Position numbers and translations under genes: made by a program
The notes under the pieces: generated by a model
What the model was told of the DNA's origin: nothing
What the model saw: the letters and a program-made list of their open reading frames with translations, nothing else
The model's database searches: none
In this document: positions 11,008 to 21,080 of the stretch, piece after piece
Layout of the letters: the number at the start of each line of letters is the position of its first letter
How positions within the stretch are numbered: the first letter of the stretch is position 1
Source: Xenopus tropicalis
Lineage: Eukaryota; Chordata; Amphibia; Anura; Pipidae
Length of the DNA: 64,000 nt
NCBI RefSeq assembly: GCF_000004195.4
Contig: NC_030678.2
Location: 60,295,378 to 60,359,377 of the forward strand
Direction: 5' to 3'

Positions 11008-14000
11008 CTAACTGTAGATATTAGTATCACAATAGCCTTGGATATTCTGATTGATCAAGAACTCATCCAGGCCCCTCTTAAAGGCATTAACAGAATCTGC
11101 CATTACCACATCACTAGGAAGGGCATTCCATAACCTCACTGCCCTCACCGTGAAAAACCACCTACGCTGCTTCAAATGGAAACTCCTTTCCTCTAATCTA
11201 AAGGGGTGACCTCTGGTGCGTTGATTGTTTTTATGGGAAAAAAGAACATCCCCCAACTGCCTATAATCCCCTCTAATGTACTTGTACAGAGTAATCATGT
11301 CCCCTCGCAAGCGCCTCTTTTCCAGAGAAAACAACCCCAACCTCGACAGTCTCACCTCATAGTTTAAATCTTCCATCCCCTTAACCAGTTTAGTTGCACG
11401 TCTCTGCACTCTCTCCAGCTCATTAATATCCTTCTTAAGGACTGGAGCCCAAAACTGCACTGCATACTCAAGGTGAGGCCTTACCAGGGACCTATAAAGG
11501 GGCAAAATTATGTTCTCATCCCTTGAGTCAATGCCCTTTTTTATACAAGACAGCACTTTATTTGCTTTAGTAGCCACAGAATGACACTGCCTGGAATTAG
11601 ACAACTTGTTATCAACAAAAACCCCTAGATCCTTCTCCATTAAGGATACCCCCAACACACTACCATTCAGTAGATAGTTTGCGTTTATATTATTTCTACC
11701 AAAGTGCATAACTTTGCACTTATCAACATTGAACCTCATTTTCCAGTTTGCTGCCCAGTTATCTAATTTTGTCAAATCGCTCTGCAAAGCGGCAGCATCC
11801 TGCATGGAACTTATAGTTTTGCACAATTTAGTGTCATCAGCAAAAATAGAAACAATACTGTCTATGCCCACCTCCAGGTCATTAATAAACAAGTTAAACA
11901 GCAAAGGCCCAAGGACTGACCCCTGCGGTACTCCACTAACCACACTGGTCCAATTAGAAAATGTTCCATTTACAACCACTCTTTGTACTCTATCCTTCAG
12001 CCAGTTCTCTATCCAATTACAAATATTATGTTCTAGGCCAATATTCCTTAATTTGATCATTAACCTTCTGTGAGGTACTGTATCAAACGCTTTAGCAAAG
12101 TCCAAGTAGATGACATCAACTGCCATTCCAGCATCAAGGTTCCTACTCACCTCCTCATAAAAGGCAACTAAATTAGTCTGGCAAGATCTGTTACGCATAA
12201 AACCATGCTGGCACAAACTAATAGTATTGTGAACTGCAATGTATTCAAGTACCCTATCCCTTATTACCCCTTCCAAAAGTTTTCCTACTACTGATGTCAG
12301 ACTAACAGGCCTATAGTTTTCAGGCTGAGAACGGGATCCCTTTTTAAATAACGGCACCACATTAGCAATCCGCCAGTCTCTTGGCACCATGCCAGACCTC
12401 AATGAATCCTGAAAAATTAAGTGAAGAGGTTTGGCAATCACAGCGCTCAGCTCATTTAATACCCTGGGATGAATCCCATCCGGCCCTGGACCTTTGTTTA
12501 CCTTTAAATGTTCAAGTCTCTTTTGAATTTCCTCCCGAGTGACCCATGCGTCAGTAGCTAAATTACTAGAACTGGGCATATTACAAGGGAAGCCTTCATT
12601 ATCTGGCTCCTCAGATGTATAGACAGATGAAAAATAAGAGTTCAAAATTTCAGCTTTTTCCCCGTTTTCATCAACCAACGTACCCCCCCGTGATAATAAA
12701 GTTCCCACCCCTTCTTGCTTCATTTTTTTACTATTCACATAATTAAAAAATAATTTTGGATTCTTTTTACTCCTAGCTGCAATATCCCTTTCCATTTCTA
12801 TTTTAGCTTGCCTGATAGCTTTTTTGCATGCTTTATTTGCTTCCTTGTACCTGATGAAAGTTTCCGCTGTCCCAGCTAACTTGAATGCCCTAAAAGCACG
12901 TTTTTTCTTACCAACCTCGACAATAACACTTTTATTCAGCCATAAAGGTTTTGCTTTGCGATGCCTCTCCTTGCTTACTAGGGGGATATACTGTTGTGTA
13001 TACCTACAAAGCAATGTTTTAAAGATGTTCCATTTTCCTTCTGTGTCTAACCCCATGAAAAGCCTTTCCCAGTTGACACATTGCAGAGATGCCCTTATAC
13101 TGGCAAAGTCTGCACGTCTAAAATTTAGTGTTTTAGTTACTCCCTTATAGCGCTGTCTCTGTAGCATTATCTCAAAGGAGACCATGTTGTGATCACTGTT
13201 CCCCAAATGCTCACCCACACAAATGTTAGAGATAAGTTCATTATTATTAGAAATCACCAGGTCCAAAATAGCGTCATTCCTAGTGGGTTCTTGAACTGCC
13301 TGAAATAAAAAGTTGTCATTTAGCATATTTACAAACCTACTAGCTTTTTCTGACTTAGCCACCCCATTACTCCAGTCAATGTCCGGATAATTAAAGTCCC
13401 CCATAACAACAACTTGACCCAGTTTTGTAGCCTCCTCCATTTGCAACAATAGCTGGGCCTCATCCCCCTCATCTATACGGGGTGGTTTATAACATACACC
13501 AATGATCATTTTCTTTGTGACCTTCAGCCCTACTGAAATTTCTACCCAAAGAGATTCTACGTTTTCATTGGTAATGTCTTTATTACATGGCTTTAAGTCT
13601 GACTTTACGTAAAGACAAACCCCTCCACCCTTTTTAATCTCTCTGTCCCTCCTAAAAAGTGTATAACCATTTAAATTCACAGCCCAGTCGCATTTATCAT
13701 CCCACCAGGTCTCAGTGATACCTATTAAATCATAATTTTCAATACATGCAATAGCTTGCAGCTCCCCTAATTTACCCGACAAGCTACGCGCATTAGCCAG
13801 CATGCAGCGGAGATTATTACTTCTCCCTCTGATGTTTACATTAGCTAAGGGAGAATTAGAGCTAAGGCAATTATGAGACTGCTTTCCTTGTAACGGAAGC
13901 TCCTTATCTGATAAACTATATGCCCCCCTCACTCCTCCCCCACAACCCTTTGCTAGTCCCCCTACCCCGTCTACACTAATTTTCCCATGGAATTCTAGCT

Positions 14001-14031
14001 CACCCACCCCCCCCTTGTCTAGTTTAAACAC
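11008..14031 (-). CDS. CR1 ORF2: apurinic-type endonuclease and reverse transcriptase
   Basis: This ORF2 encodes the target-primed reverse transcription enzyme of a CR1 LINE, 1007 residues. Endonuclease spans roughly residues 75-290, with catalytic blocks LIGITETW (Glu107), GDFN (211-214) and SDH (279-281). RT spans roughly 520-800, with NYRPVSLTS (572-580), QHGF, the YLDFAKAFD block (Asp644), [15 protein letters not shown] (699-713) and the FADD active site (730-733). A conserved C-terminal LWNALPSDVV segment follows. All catalytic residues are present, and the length suits a full CR1 ORF2. The upstream limit given here is a GTG; no ATG exists between the preceding in-frame stop (14044-14046) and Met77 (13801-13803), just before the endonuclease. 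ORF2 overlaps the end of ORF1 by 13 nt in another frame, suggesting reinitiation or frameshifting. It is a transposon gene, not a host gene. Confidence 0.92.
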   Translation of the reverse strand: MFKLDKGGVGELEFHGKISVDGVGGLAKGCGGGVRGAYSLSDKELPLQGKQSHNCLSSNSPLANVNIRGRSNNLRCMLANARSLSGKLGELQAIACIENYDLIGITETWWDDKCDWAVNLNGYTLFRRDREIKKGGGVCLYVKSDLKPCNKDITNENVESLWVEISVGLKVTKKMIIGVCYKPPRIDEGDEAQLLLQMEEATKLGQVVVMGDFNYPDIDWSNGVAKSEKASRFVNMLNDNFLFQAVQEPTRNDAILDLVISNNNELISNICVGEHLGNSDHNMVSFEIMLQRQRYKGVTKTLNFRRADFASIRASLQCVNWERLFMGLDTEGKWNIFKTLLCRYTQQYIPLVSKERHRKAKPLWLNKSVIVEVGKKKRAFRAFKLAGTAETFIRYKEANKACKKAIRQAKIEMERDIAARSKKNPKLFFNYVNSKKMKQEGVGTLLSRGGTLVDENGEKAEILNSYFSSVYTSEEPDNEGFPCNMPSSSNLATDAWVTREEIQKRLEHLKVNKGPGPDGIHPRVLNELSAVIAKPLHLIFQDSLRSGMVPRDWRIANVVPLFKKGSRSQPENYRPVSLTSVVGKLLEGVIRDRVLEYIAVHNTISLCQHGFMRNRSCQTNLVAFYEEVSRNLDAGMAVDVIYLDFAKAFDTVPHRRLMIKLRNIGLEHNICNWIENWLKDRVQRVVVNGTFSNWTSVVSGVPQGSVLGPLLFNLFINDLEVGIDSIVSIFADDTKLCKTISSMQDAAALQSDLTKLDNWAANWKMRFNVDKCKVMHFGRNNINANYLLNGSVLGVSLMEKDLGVFVDNKLSNSRQCHSVATKANKVLSCIKKGIDSRDENIILPLYRSLVRPHLEYAVQFWAPVLKKDINELERVQRRATKLVKGMEDLNYEVRLSRLGLFSLEKRRLRGDMITLYKYIRGDYRQLGDVLFSHKNNQRTRGHPFRLEERSFHLKQRRWFFTVRAVRLWNALPSDVVMADSVNAFKRGLDEFLINQNIQGYCDTNIYS

Positions 14032-14525
14032 TCCTCCAACCTCTTAACCATTCTCTCCCCTAGCACAGCAGACCCCCTTCCATTGAGGTGCAATCCGTCA
14101 GGGCTGTATAGATTGTACCCCAAGGAAAAGTCAGCCCAGTGCTCTAGGAACCCAAACCCTTCCTTCCTACACCAAGACTTTAGCCACGCATTTAGCTCCC
14201 TAAGCTCCCGCTGTCTCCCTAAACTTGCACGCGGCACCGGCAAAATTTCCGAAAAAATGACATTGGAGGACCTTTGCCTAATCTTAGAGCCTAGATCCCT
14301 GAACTCACTCTTTAAAGTCCCCCACCTACCGTTCATTTTGTCGTTAGTACCGATATGTACCAAGACAGCCGGATCATGCCCAGCCCCTCCCAATAATGTG
14401 TCAACCCGATCAACCACATGCCGAACCCTGGCACCAGGAAGACAGCAAACTGTCCGGTTGAAGCGATCCGCTTGACAGATTACCCTGTCCACTTTCCTAA
14501 TGATCGAATCCCCTATAACCACCAT
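14019..14525 (-). CDS. CR1 ORF1 fragment: SGNH/GDSL esterase-like domain
   Basis: This is the carboxy-terminal part of CR1 ORF1p, 168 residues from the ATG. The SGNH hydrolase blocks are visible: GDSII at residues 5-9 (nucleophile Ser), HIGTND (block III Asn) near 57-62, and DGLHLNGRG near 144-152 (catalytic Asp and His). CR1 and L3 ORF1 proteins typically carry an esterase domain of this kind after an N-terminal zinc-finger or coiled-coil region. Here the frame stays open upstream (Pro-Lys-Gln before the Met) up to the element's 5' end at 14536, so the N-terminus was lost by 5' truncation rather than mutated. The stop codon lies inside the start of ORF2. The protein is probably not expressed from this copy because the promoter region is missing. 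Confidence 0.85.
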   Translation of the reverse strand: MVVIGDSIIRKVDRVICQADRFNRTVCCLPGARVRHVVDRVDTLLGGAGHDPAVLVHIGTNDKMNGRWGTLKSEFRDLGSKIRQRSSNVIFSEILPVPRASLGRQRELRELNAWLKSWCRKEGFGFLEHWADFSLGYNLYSPDGLHLNGRGSAVLGERMVKRLEECLN

Positions 14526-14536
14526 CTGTTTAGGCT

Positions 14537-15514
14537 ATCAAAATGGTATGCATTAAGGTGGAAATTTAATCTAATGTCTACTAATTCCTTTAACACATAA
14601 TTCTTTCATAACCCAGACTTCCAACCAGGAGGTCACCCTCACTTCATTGCTAATTGGACAGCTACAGACTTCCAGAGTACAGGCGACCTACTGAACTCAA
14701 GAACTAAAGAGATCCTACTTTTTAACAATATCATACAATATCATACAAAGAGCTCCTCAAAGTGTTTTGCAGCTTTTCGAATACCTCTAACTAAGACACT
14801 TTGTTAGGCCCTACAGTGACAATGCAAAACATGCTTAGCCCACACCATTTGGACTTGCTCAGGTCTTCTGCAAAAAGGATTAATATGCAAAATTTATCAA
14901 TGTCTCTCTAAACACAATGGGACTCCTCTCATACACATCAATATATGACTAAATGTGACTCATTTCTTCCTCAGCCTCTTTCAGATCAGGACTGGACTGC
15001 TATCTGGGAGAATGCATTCTCCCCTTTGCTGGAGAAACTGAGGAGCAGTAGGCACTCTTCCCCATATTTTTTGGGCTTGTCCAGTGATAGTTATACTTCT
15101 AATATGAACTAAAATCTCAGAACTGTTGCCAGTTGATTCTAGCTCTTTCTTATTGGGTGAACCACTTCCACAGACTCATAAGTCTACTCAAACCCTGATC
15201 AACCATATCCTTACTGCTACCTGCCTCTCCACAGTGGCAAAGTGGAAAACTCCCACTTGGCCCACCTTAGTGGAAATTAAATGTATGGTACAATGTAAAA
15301 AGATATTTAAATCAAGTATTGCTAAACTGCACAACAAGACCCCAAACTTCTTGGGTCAGCTTCTAATCTCTGAGTCTTCACCAAAATCTGTATACTGTAT
15401 GATTGTAATTCTCTTGTCCTTTTCTCATTACATGTTATATGCATATTAACACATTCTTCTTTATGTAAAACAACTAAAAATCTTTTAAAAATATTTCAAT
15501 TACAAAAAAAAAAT
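14537..15514 (+). pseudogene. L1-clade LINE, 3' part of the split copy
   Basis: Continuation of the L1 interrupted by CR1. Decayed frames read SKWYALRWKFNL at 14537, then at 15010-15080 PLCWRN and GTLPHIFWACPVI, the diagnostic L1 C-terminal Cys/His segment. From 15126 FLLGEPLPQTHKSTQTLINHI and AKWKTPTWPTLVEIK follow, typical of the L1 extreme C-terminus. An A-rich 3' end with a run of A at 15504-15513 closes the element. Multiple frameshifts and stops are present. A stretch at 14700-14950 is too decayed to align by eye. Confidence 0.75.
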
Positions 15515-15960
15515 TTGCCCCTCTGTATATAATTGCAATAGAGACCTTAGATCAGGGATCCCCAACCTTTCTTTACTCGTGAGCCACAGTCAAATGTAAA
15601 AAGACTTGAAGAGCAACACAAGCACCATAAAAGTTCATGGAGGAGCCAAATAAGGGCTGTGATTGGCTATTAGGTGCCTCTATGCACCCTATCAGCTTAC
15701 AGGGGGCTTTATTTGGTAGGAAATCTTGTTTTTATTCAACCAAAACTTGCCCCCAAGTCAGAAATTCAAAAATAACTCCCTGGTTTGGGGGCACTGAGAG
15801 CAACATCCAAGGGGTTGGGGAGCAACATGTTGGCCCTGAGCCACTGGTTGGGGATCACTGCCTTAGATTGTACTGGGGCAGGGACTTATATGAATGATAT
15901 ACTGTATAATCTATGTAAAGCACTGCTGAAATGTGTGGTGCTAATCAAATACAGGCTGAT
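15515..15960 (+). repeat. L2/SINE-like 3' tail, split by a hAT MITE
   Basis: Sequence on both sides of 15553-15860 joins to TTAGATTGTACTGGGGCAGG, then a CTGTATAATCTATGTAAAGC-like ending. This is the usual 3' tail of L2-related repeats (compare TTGTAAGCTCTTTTGGGCAG at 60551-60570). The MITE occupies the middle. Confidence 0.5.
15553..15860. mobile_element. hAT-type MITE, CAGGGATCCCCAACC termini
   Basis: Inverted ends CAGGGATCCCCAACC and GGTTGGGGATCACTG. The 8-mer CCTTAGAT flanks it exactly (15545-15552 and 15861-15868). Eight-base duplications and YARNG ends (CAGGG, CAGTG) are the hAT signature. It is non-coding and 308 bp long. Confidence 0.88.
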
Positions 15961-16190
15961 TGTGTGGGGTCAGTGTAGGTTTTTAATTAATGTAGTAAAG
16001 CTAGGTTTTTAGTTTTAGTTTGTGCAAGAGTAATGATTAGTATTCAGTAGCCAATGGCAACCAATAAGCTGTTTGCTTTTAAACAGGGGGCCAGAAAATG
16101 CTGCCTGCTAATTGGTTGGTATAGCATAATGCACCTGGGCAAACTTAGTACATTTTATTACATAACCCTATAAGTTGTGGTTTAATATCT
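15961..16190. other. Unique DNA with a CCAATGGCAACCAAT repeat scrap
   Basis: CCAATGGCAACCAATAAGC near 16052 and CTAATTGGTTGGTATAGCAT near 16108 form a decayed inverted pair like that in the MITEs at 48805-49219. Boundaries cannot be set. Confidence 0.35.
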
Positions 16191-16276
16191 GGTTGAAAAA
16201 CACGTCCATAGAAATGAACCCTTTTATCTTGAATGGACGTTTGTCTTTTTTCAACCTAAATTACTGTGTTACTATG
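16191..16276 (+). repeat. CR1-like 3' terminus with inverted partner
   Basis: GAATGGACGTTTGTCTTTTT then TCAACC and TTACTGTGTTACTATG is a CR1-type 3' end with its 8-bp tail, matching the form at 54130-54184. Immediately upstream, GGTTGAAAAACACGTCCAT (16191-16209) is its reverse complement, so the tail forms a hairpin of about 20 bp arms. Confidence 0.55.
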
Positions 16277-18350
16277 TATTTATAAATTTAGAATTGATAA
16301 ATTTAGAATAAGCATTAGGGGCTATGTTGCCAAAGTATTTACTAATACTTTTGGTGCAGGTTTGATCTCCCCATAGATGTACATTTTTCAGCTGCTGAGA
16401 TCAATAACCATGGGGGCTAAGGTGCTAGCAAAATGAAGGACTATCCTGGGGGTCCTTAAGGACATGGATTATGCCTCCTTAAAATACTGAAAATGAAAGC
16501 CCATTTGTATTGCAGGTTTTTTAACCTGCCAGGCGGTTGTGAGGGGATTCAAGAGCTCTAAAGAATCATAGAGCAGGCTAAGTCCTTAGATAACTAGTGG
16601 CTTTTTCCTCAATCTTCCTGGCCTCTCTCAGTATCAACAATGTAAATATGGAAGCAGCATAGTATATTTTCTGGTTTCTCTTTGTGAATGCTAACTACTC
16701 TGTTTATGTGATCTATCAGTACATCGGTAGAGCCATCTTTCCCAAGAAGCTTTTTGAAATCTGTGTTTTGCTTTGGTGGTATAAATATCTTCTTGTAATT
16801 TTGGATCTAAAGGTTATGCCAGTGAATCTAGTCCTTGAGGTCTTCTAATAGCCTTCTCCCTCCAGGTATCTATCTGTTGTGAGCTGTAACCTGGATCTCA
16901 TGAGAGAGTGTTTTTTCAGCCAAGTCATGGTGGGTCTCCTCTAGTTCCCCTGTCTGGCTAGCAAGCAAGAGTATTTCTGCTTTTACAAGCAGCTTTTTGC
17001 TTATTTAGCCAATTAAATTAATCTTTTGGTGCCAAAGCAAACACACCTAGTGGGCTAGGATGCACTAAGTGCACAGTGAGTGAGTAAGGGAAAAAGCAGG
17101 TGAGTTCTCCTATGAGAGTGAGACCTCCAATGGATTCATCCAGTTCACTTGCAGGTTTGCAGGAGTGCAGGCATTGGCTCAAATCAGATCAAGCACATTC
17201 TCACCAAGTATTGACATTACCTGCTAAGCCACCAGTCTGTTTTAAGCTTGTAGAGACCATAGATCACACAGGCACTCACCAATTTATGGCATGAACAAAT
17301 GTCTGTCCAAGCTTTACATGCATCTTTGTACAAAGGGCCAAGAAGTCACAAAATGTGTACCAGCCAGTTTCATGAAATGTAGGACTGCCTACTTGTTATT
17401 GTACCTATGTGGGTGGTGAGTATGAACATAGATAAAAACCCACATTGTATTTTATCTCTGTCACAGCTACTAAACGCCAGATAATACCCTGTATCAGTAA
17501 ATGATCAGTATTGTCTATTTCTGTAGCCGTGACAAGTAGCTGCTAGTGGTAGCTACATGTGTCTTCGCCCTTGACATGGCTGAACATTTTAGTGCTGCAT
17601 CATGTAAGAATTCAGTTACCATGAACTTGAGCCATAGCAGGGAGTATAAAAACCCTGAAAGACAGCAGTTTAATACAATGGGAAGCTGATAACTGTGTCA
17701 AATTGTGATTCCAAGAACTATTTCTGAATCTTACATTGTCATCTTATCGGTATTAAACACATCAAAATGCTGCATGTGGATATAGTCAAAGAAATCAGCT
17801 GCACATATCTACATCTGACAGGTAACAACTGGATTTTTTAAAAAAGACTGATCAGCATGGAATAAGCACACTGCAAGTATATGCTGTTATACAAATATCA
17901 CCCCATGCATTTTTCATATCCTACAGCATTTAATATATTGGCATGGTAGTTACTACACTTATAACAAAAAAATGGCTAGTGAAAATGCGAGAGAAACTTT
18001 ATTTGTACATATGTTAGATCTATTGATTTAGTTATAAAGCCAGTTGTTCTATGTCATTTTATTAATCACCCCTTTCTTGAAAATTGAAATAAACTTTTTA
18101 GCAGGAGGTTTGCAAACATATATCTCATGCATTGTGCATTGATATGAATATTAAGGGACAGATTTGACAAAAAAAGGTATACTTTTTTAGATTTTTTTTT
18201 TCTGGGAAAAAAAATGTGGCCAGCAAAAATAGTTCCACATTAACAGCATTCTTCATTTGTATGCAGAACAGTAGGAATCCTGGAAATCCTATTTAAGTAT
18301 TTATACAGTACATCCACATAATTTCCCCATAAACTGAATAATGTTAGATC
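16277..18350. other. Unique DNA; one dispersed-repeat scrap
   Basis: No gene recognised. At 17524-17600 the phrase GACAAGTAGCTGCTAGTGGT with GTGTCTTCGCCCTTGACATG is shared with 33097-33160, marking a dispersed repeat of about 75 bp. Confidence 0.5.
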
Positions 18351-18425
18351 TCAAGTTTTGAGAAAGGTCCTAGATGTGGACTAAAACGTTGGCCTATTTT
18401 CTTTTTAATGATGTTCAATAAAAGT
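18351..18425 (+). repeat. Stem-loop motif repeat (single copy, AATAAA downstream)
   Basis: TTGAGAAAG (18358-18366), stem GGTCC...GGAC, then AAAACGTTGG, with CAATAAAAG at 18416-18424. It is the same layout as the palindromic elements, in single orientation. GAAA is changed to AAAA. Confidence 0.5.
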
Positions 18426-18840
18426 TAAGTTATGTTAACTGTGTGTATGTTTGTGTGTGTGTTATATATACATAATACAGAAAAGCCATGACTATCTTGT
18501 AAATTGTATCCTTACAATCTACAGCTTGGTCATTTCCTATGGGTCCAAACTGTAAATCATATTCTTACTATACATGGTGCTGTCACTTGCATCTCCTGTC
18601 TCACTCTTTTTTAAGCATCAGTCCGTCTTTCCTTCCTTTAGGTTTCACTCCCCCACCCCTCCCTGCCGGTCCTGCTCCTCCTGCTGCTTCTGCTCTCTCT
18701 GGTCTTGCTACCCCTGTGAAGATTATAATGCATAATATAGCCCCTACTTAAATACATAAAGATATTTGTATTAACCTCGGAGTTATGTGACCTGTATAAA
18801 AGCACTCAGCATTTTTTTTTGTTATATCTCTATAAATTAC
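18426..18840. other. Unique DNA, GT-rich patch, nothing recognised
   Basis: A short TG-rich run at 18438-18462 and a pyrimidine-rich stretch at 18600-18710. No supported frame. Confidence 0.45.
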
Positions 18841-19044
18841 AGTAGAGGGGTACATTATCCACTATATAAACAGAGCTTAGCGATGTCATCAGTTATAATC
18901 AGTGCTTTGTGATGTCATTTCTCACTGAAACTTGTTTATTATAATAAATAAAGTACCCCCTGTTGTAAAACATGAGAATATTAGAAGTCACCACAGATTT
19001 TGTATAATATCCCTATATTTTACAACAAGGGGGTACATTGTTCA

Positions 19045-19088
<44 letters not shown>

Positions 19089-19090
19089 AA
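18841..19090. repeat. Frog MITE-interior repeat plus (TA)n microsatellite
   Basis: GATGTCATCAGTTATAA and the inverted pair GTACCCCCTGTTGTAAAA (18953-18970) versus TTTACAACAAGGGGGTAC (19018-19035) define the block. A TA run of about 35 bp occupies 19046-19087. Related sequence occurs at 26010-26125 and, inverted, at 4440-4510. Confidence 0.55.
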
Positions 19091-19164
19091 GTTACATATC
19101 TGTTTTCTACAGATACATTTACTATAATCTGTGAAACTAGACTGTAACCAGTATATCAGTCCTT

Positions 19165-19480
19165 TGTTGGAAAACCACAGCTTTTAAACCACTGAATAAA
19201 TTAAATAGTTATTTCCCGATGCAGCTTGAAAACAATTATAATTCAGCATGCATTGGCAGAGAGGCTTAGTTATTCAAGTATAATTGAATTGCGCCTTCTG
19301 AACTAGTTTCCTTCCATTTAGCTTTCTCCACGGAGCCTAATTTTTAATCCTATTTGGTGTTTGAAGCCCCAACCGGATATTTAACAATTACTGTAATACT
19401 TATCATTCTTTGGCCATAGCACTGTGGGCAAGAGGCACTTTTCAATGAATTTCATTTATGAGAGTCCTATAGCATGTTAG
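19165..19480. other. Unique DNA, candidate conserved non-coding element
   Basis: No repeat hallmark. It is dense in homeodomain-like TAAT and AATTATAATT motifs within mixed-complexity sequence. The reading as a regulatory element is inference from appearance only. Confidence 0.3.
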
Positions 19481-20739
19481 ATTTGTACACACAGATGCCA
19501 TACGTTTTACTTTTCAACTGGATATGAATATAGGTTGGATTCCATGGAATCTACTCAGTGAATTACAATAGTACAGTGGTTTCCAGATGTAAAACAAGAA
19601 CTTCTCATTAAATCAGGTCATGATATACAGTATTTAGTAGAAATAAGTCTAAAGCAACTGGACTTTCTGAAAATTTTTAAAGTTTGGCAAAAATGGCCTC
19701 TTTCACACCTTTTTCAAACCATCTTCAAATCGTCTTCTTGGTCCCAAATATGCACATTGCTGTGTCCCTTTACCCCTTGAAATGTAGATAGACTGTTGGG
19801 TCTTTTCTGGAGGAGTTCACCGTCATCTGTTGGCCTATTCTCTTACAGAGTGGTGGTTTTGTTTTCCTAATGTATAGGTCTGAGCCCTTTTTACTACATC
19901 GGACAGCACAGACCACACTACTTTTCATGTGCTTCTCAGACACTCAGGAAGTCCAGTTGATTTAAACTTCCTGCCTCTCTTGCTTCTATCTCCAAGTCCT
20001 CTTCTAATGGTCCGTTAAAATGCATTTCTTAAATATTTTTTAAAGAGACATGCAGCTAAACTATTAGAATGATGCAACTCCTGAGAAAGAGACTAGCAAT
20101 GTTGTGTTTGTAAAATTGTATCAACAGAATTAAACAAATCCAAGAGATGGAAGAAAAGGCATTTGCACCTGAAGCAATTCTAATGATAATTAATTTTGTA
20201 GGCAGTGAATCTATGGAATGCTCTTCCTAGAATGTTGTTAAACCATGTTGCCTTAACGTACTGTATTTAATAAAGGTTTAGATGATAAAGCAAAATATCA
20301 TTTTGGTCTTTTGTACTTGAATACATTGGATACTACTAGACTGGATAGTAAGAGCCTGGATTATCAGGTTTGATGTTTTTTTATGTATACATTTTATTGA
20401 ATAATATACAATAACAACAGGTAGGGTGGTGGAAGGGATACATGAAAGCAAAGCTGGTGTACTGCCCAAATAAGCAGTGTTTACACAAACATTTGTCTGG
20501 AAATAGAGGGCACCAACCTTTATAAAATGTGTTCACGTAACCTTTAAACTGAAGAAGATAGGTTTGTGAAACAGCAGAATGACTATTAGGTTACTTTATA
20601 CAAAACCAAGCACATAATGTAATTATAGTAAGTGAATACATCTAGTTTTCATAACTGTTGCTTTGAGTAAGGAAGCAGAAATATTAAATGAAGTTTGGAC
20701 CTTGTCAGCTAAATAAAAGGCCAGAATGAAAGCTTTTCT
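19481..20739. other. Unique DNA, nothing recognised
   Basis: A CTCCTGAGAAAGAGAC phrase at 20081-20096 may be a very decayed stem-loop motif. No gene seen. Confidence 0.45.
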
Positions 20740-21080
20740 GGTAGGTAATAATGGTCTTAAAGGCAATGGGTCAACTATTTTGAGAATAGAAGAGTTGTTA
20801 CTTTCTCAAGTTTCTTCTATTAAGTTGCACCCCGTTTATCTCAATTATTTTCTATTACATGTGCTGTGGAGGCTGCTGTCTTGTCAATGCAAACACAGCA
20901 GGTGTCACTTGAAGGAGATGGCAGTTTATTTATAACCAGTTCGTTTTCATTTCTTTCATAGAAAGAATGAGAGCCTGCCCCAAGTGTTCGCTCCTTGGGG
21001 AATCTGTTTCATTTCCACCAGAGGAGAACTTGACACTTGCTGAAACTAAATGAATTACTGAAATATACATGCAGAAGCCA
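20740..21080. other. Unique DNA, candidate conserved non-coding element
   Basis: High-complexity non-repetitive sequence, including ATTACATGTGCTGTGG and TCAATGCAAACACAGCAGG, with no open frame worth calling. Conservation is inferred, not shown. Confidence 0.3.

Larger units (their letters stand above)
10860..14536 (-). mobile_element. CR1-type non-LTR retrotransposon, 5'-truncated, young
   Basis: A minus-strand CR1 element of about 3.7 kb. Its 3' end (low coordinates) carries the family's 8-bp tandem tail, here CATAGTTA repeated three times on the plus strand at 10862-10887. The 5' end truncates ORF1. The 8-mer ATCAAAAT occurs at 10852-10859 and 14537-14544, flanking the element, and is probably the target-site duplication. 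It is inserted into an older plus-strand L1. ORF2 is entirely open, unlike every other LINE in the window, which argues for recent insertion. Partial relatives lie at 39660-40814, 45083-45900, 52808-54184 and 54408-54680. Confidence 0.9.

Noticed and set aside
11714..12073. Plus-strand ORF of 119 codons, also mirrored at 52990-53349
   Set aside because: It is the antisense of the CR1 RT domain and appears wherever that domain does.
11008..14525. Possibility that the long minus-strand frames are host genes
   Set aside because: Endonuclease-RT and esterase ORF1 with a CR1 3' tail and flanking duplication mark a retrotransposon.
20081..20115. CTCCTGAGAAAGAGAC as a motif copy
   Set aside because: No second stem strand or GAAA in the right place.
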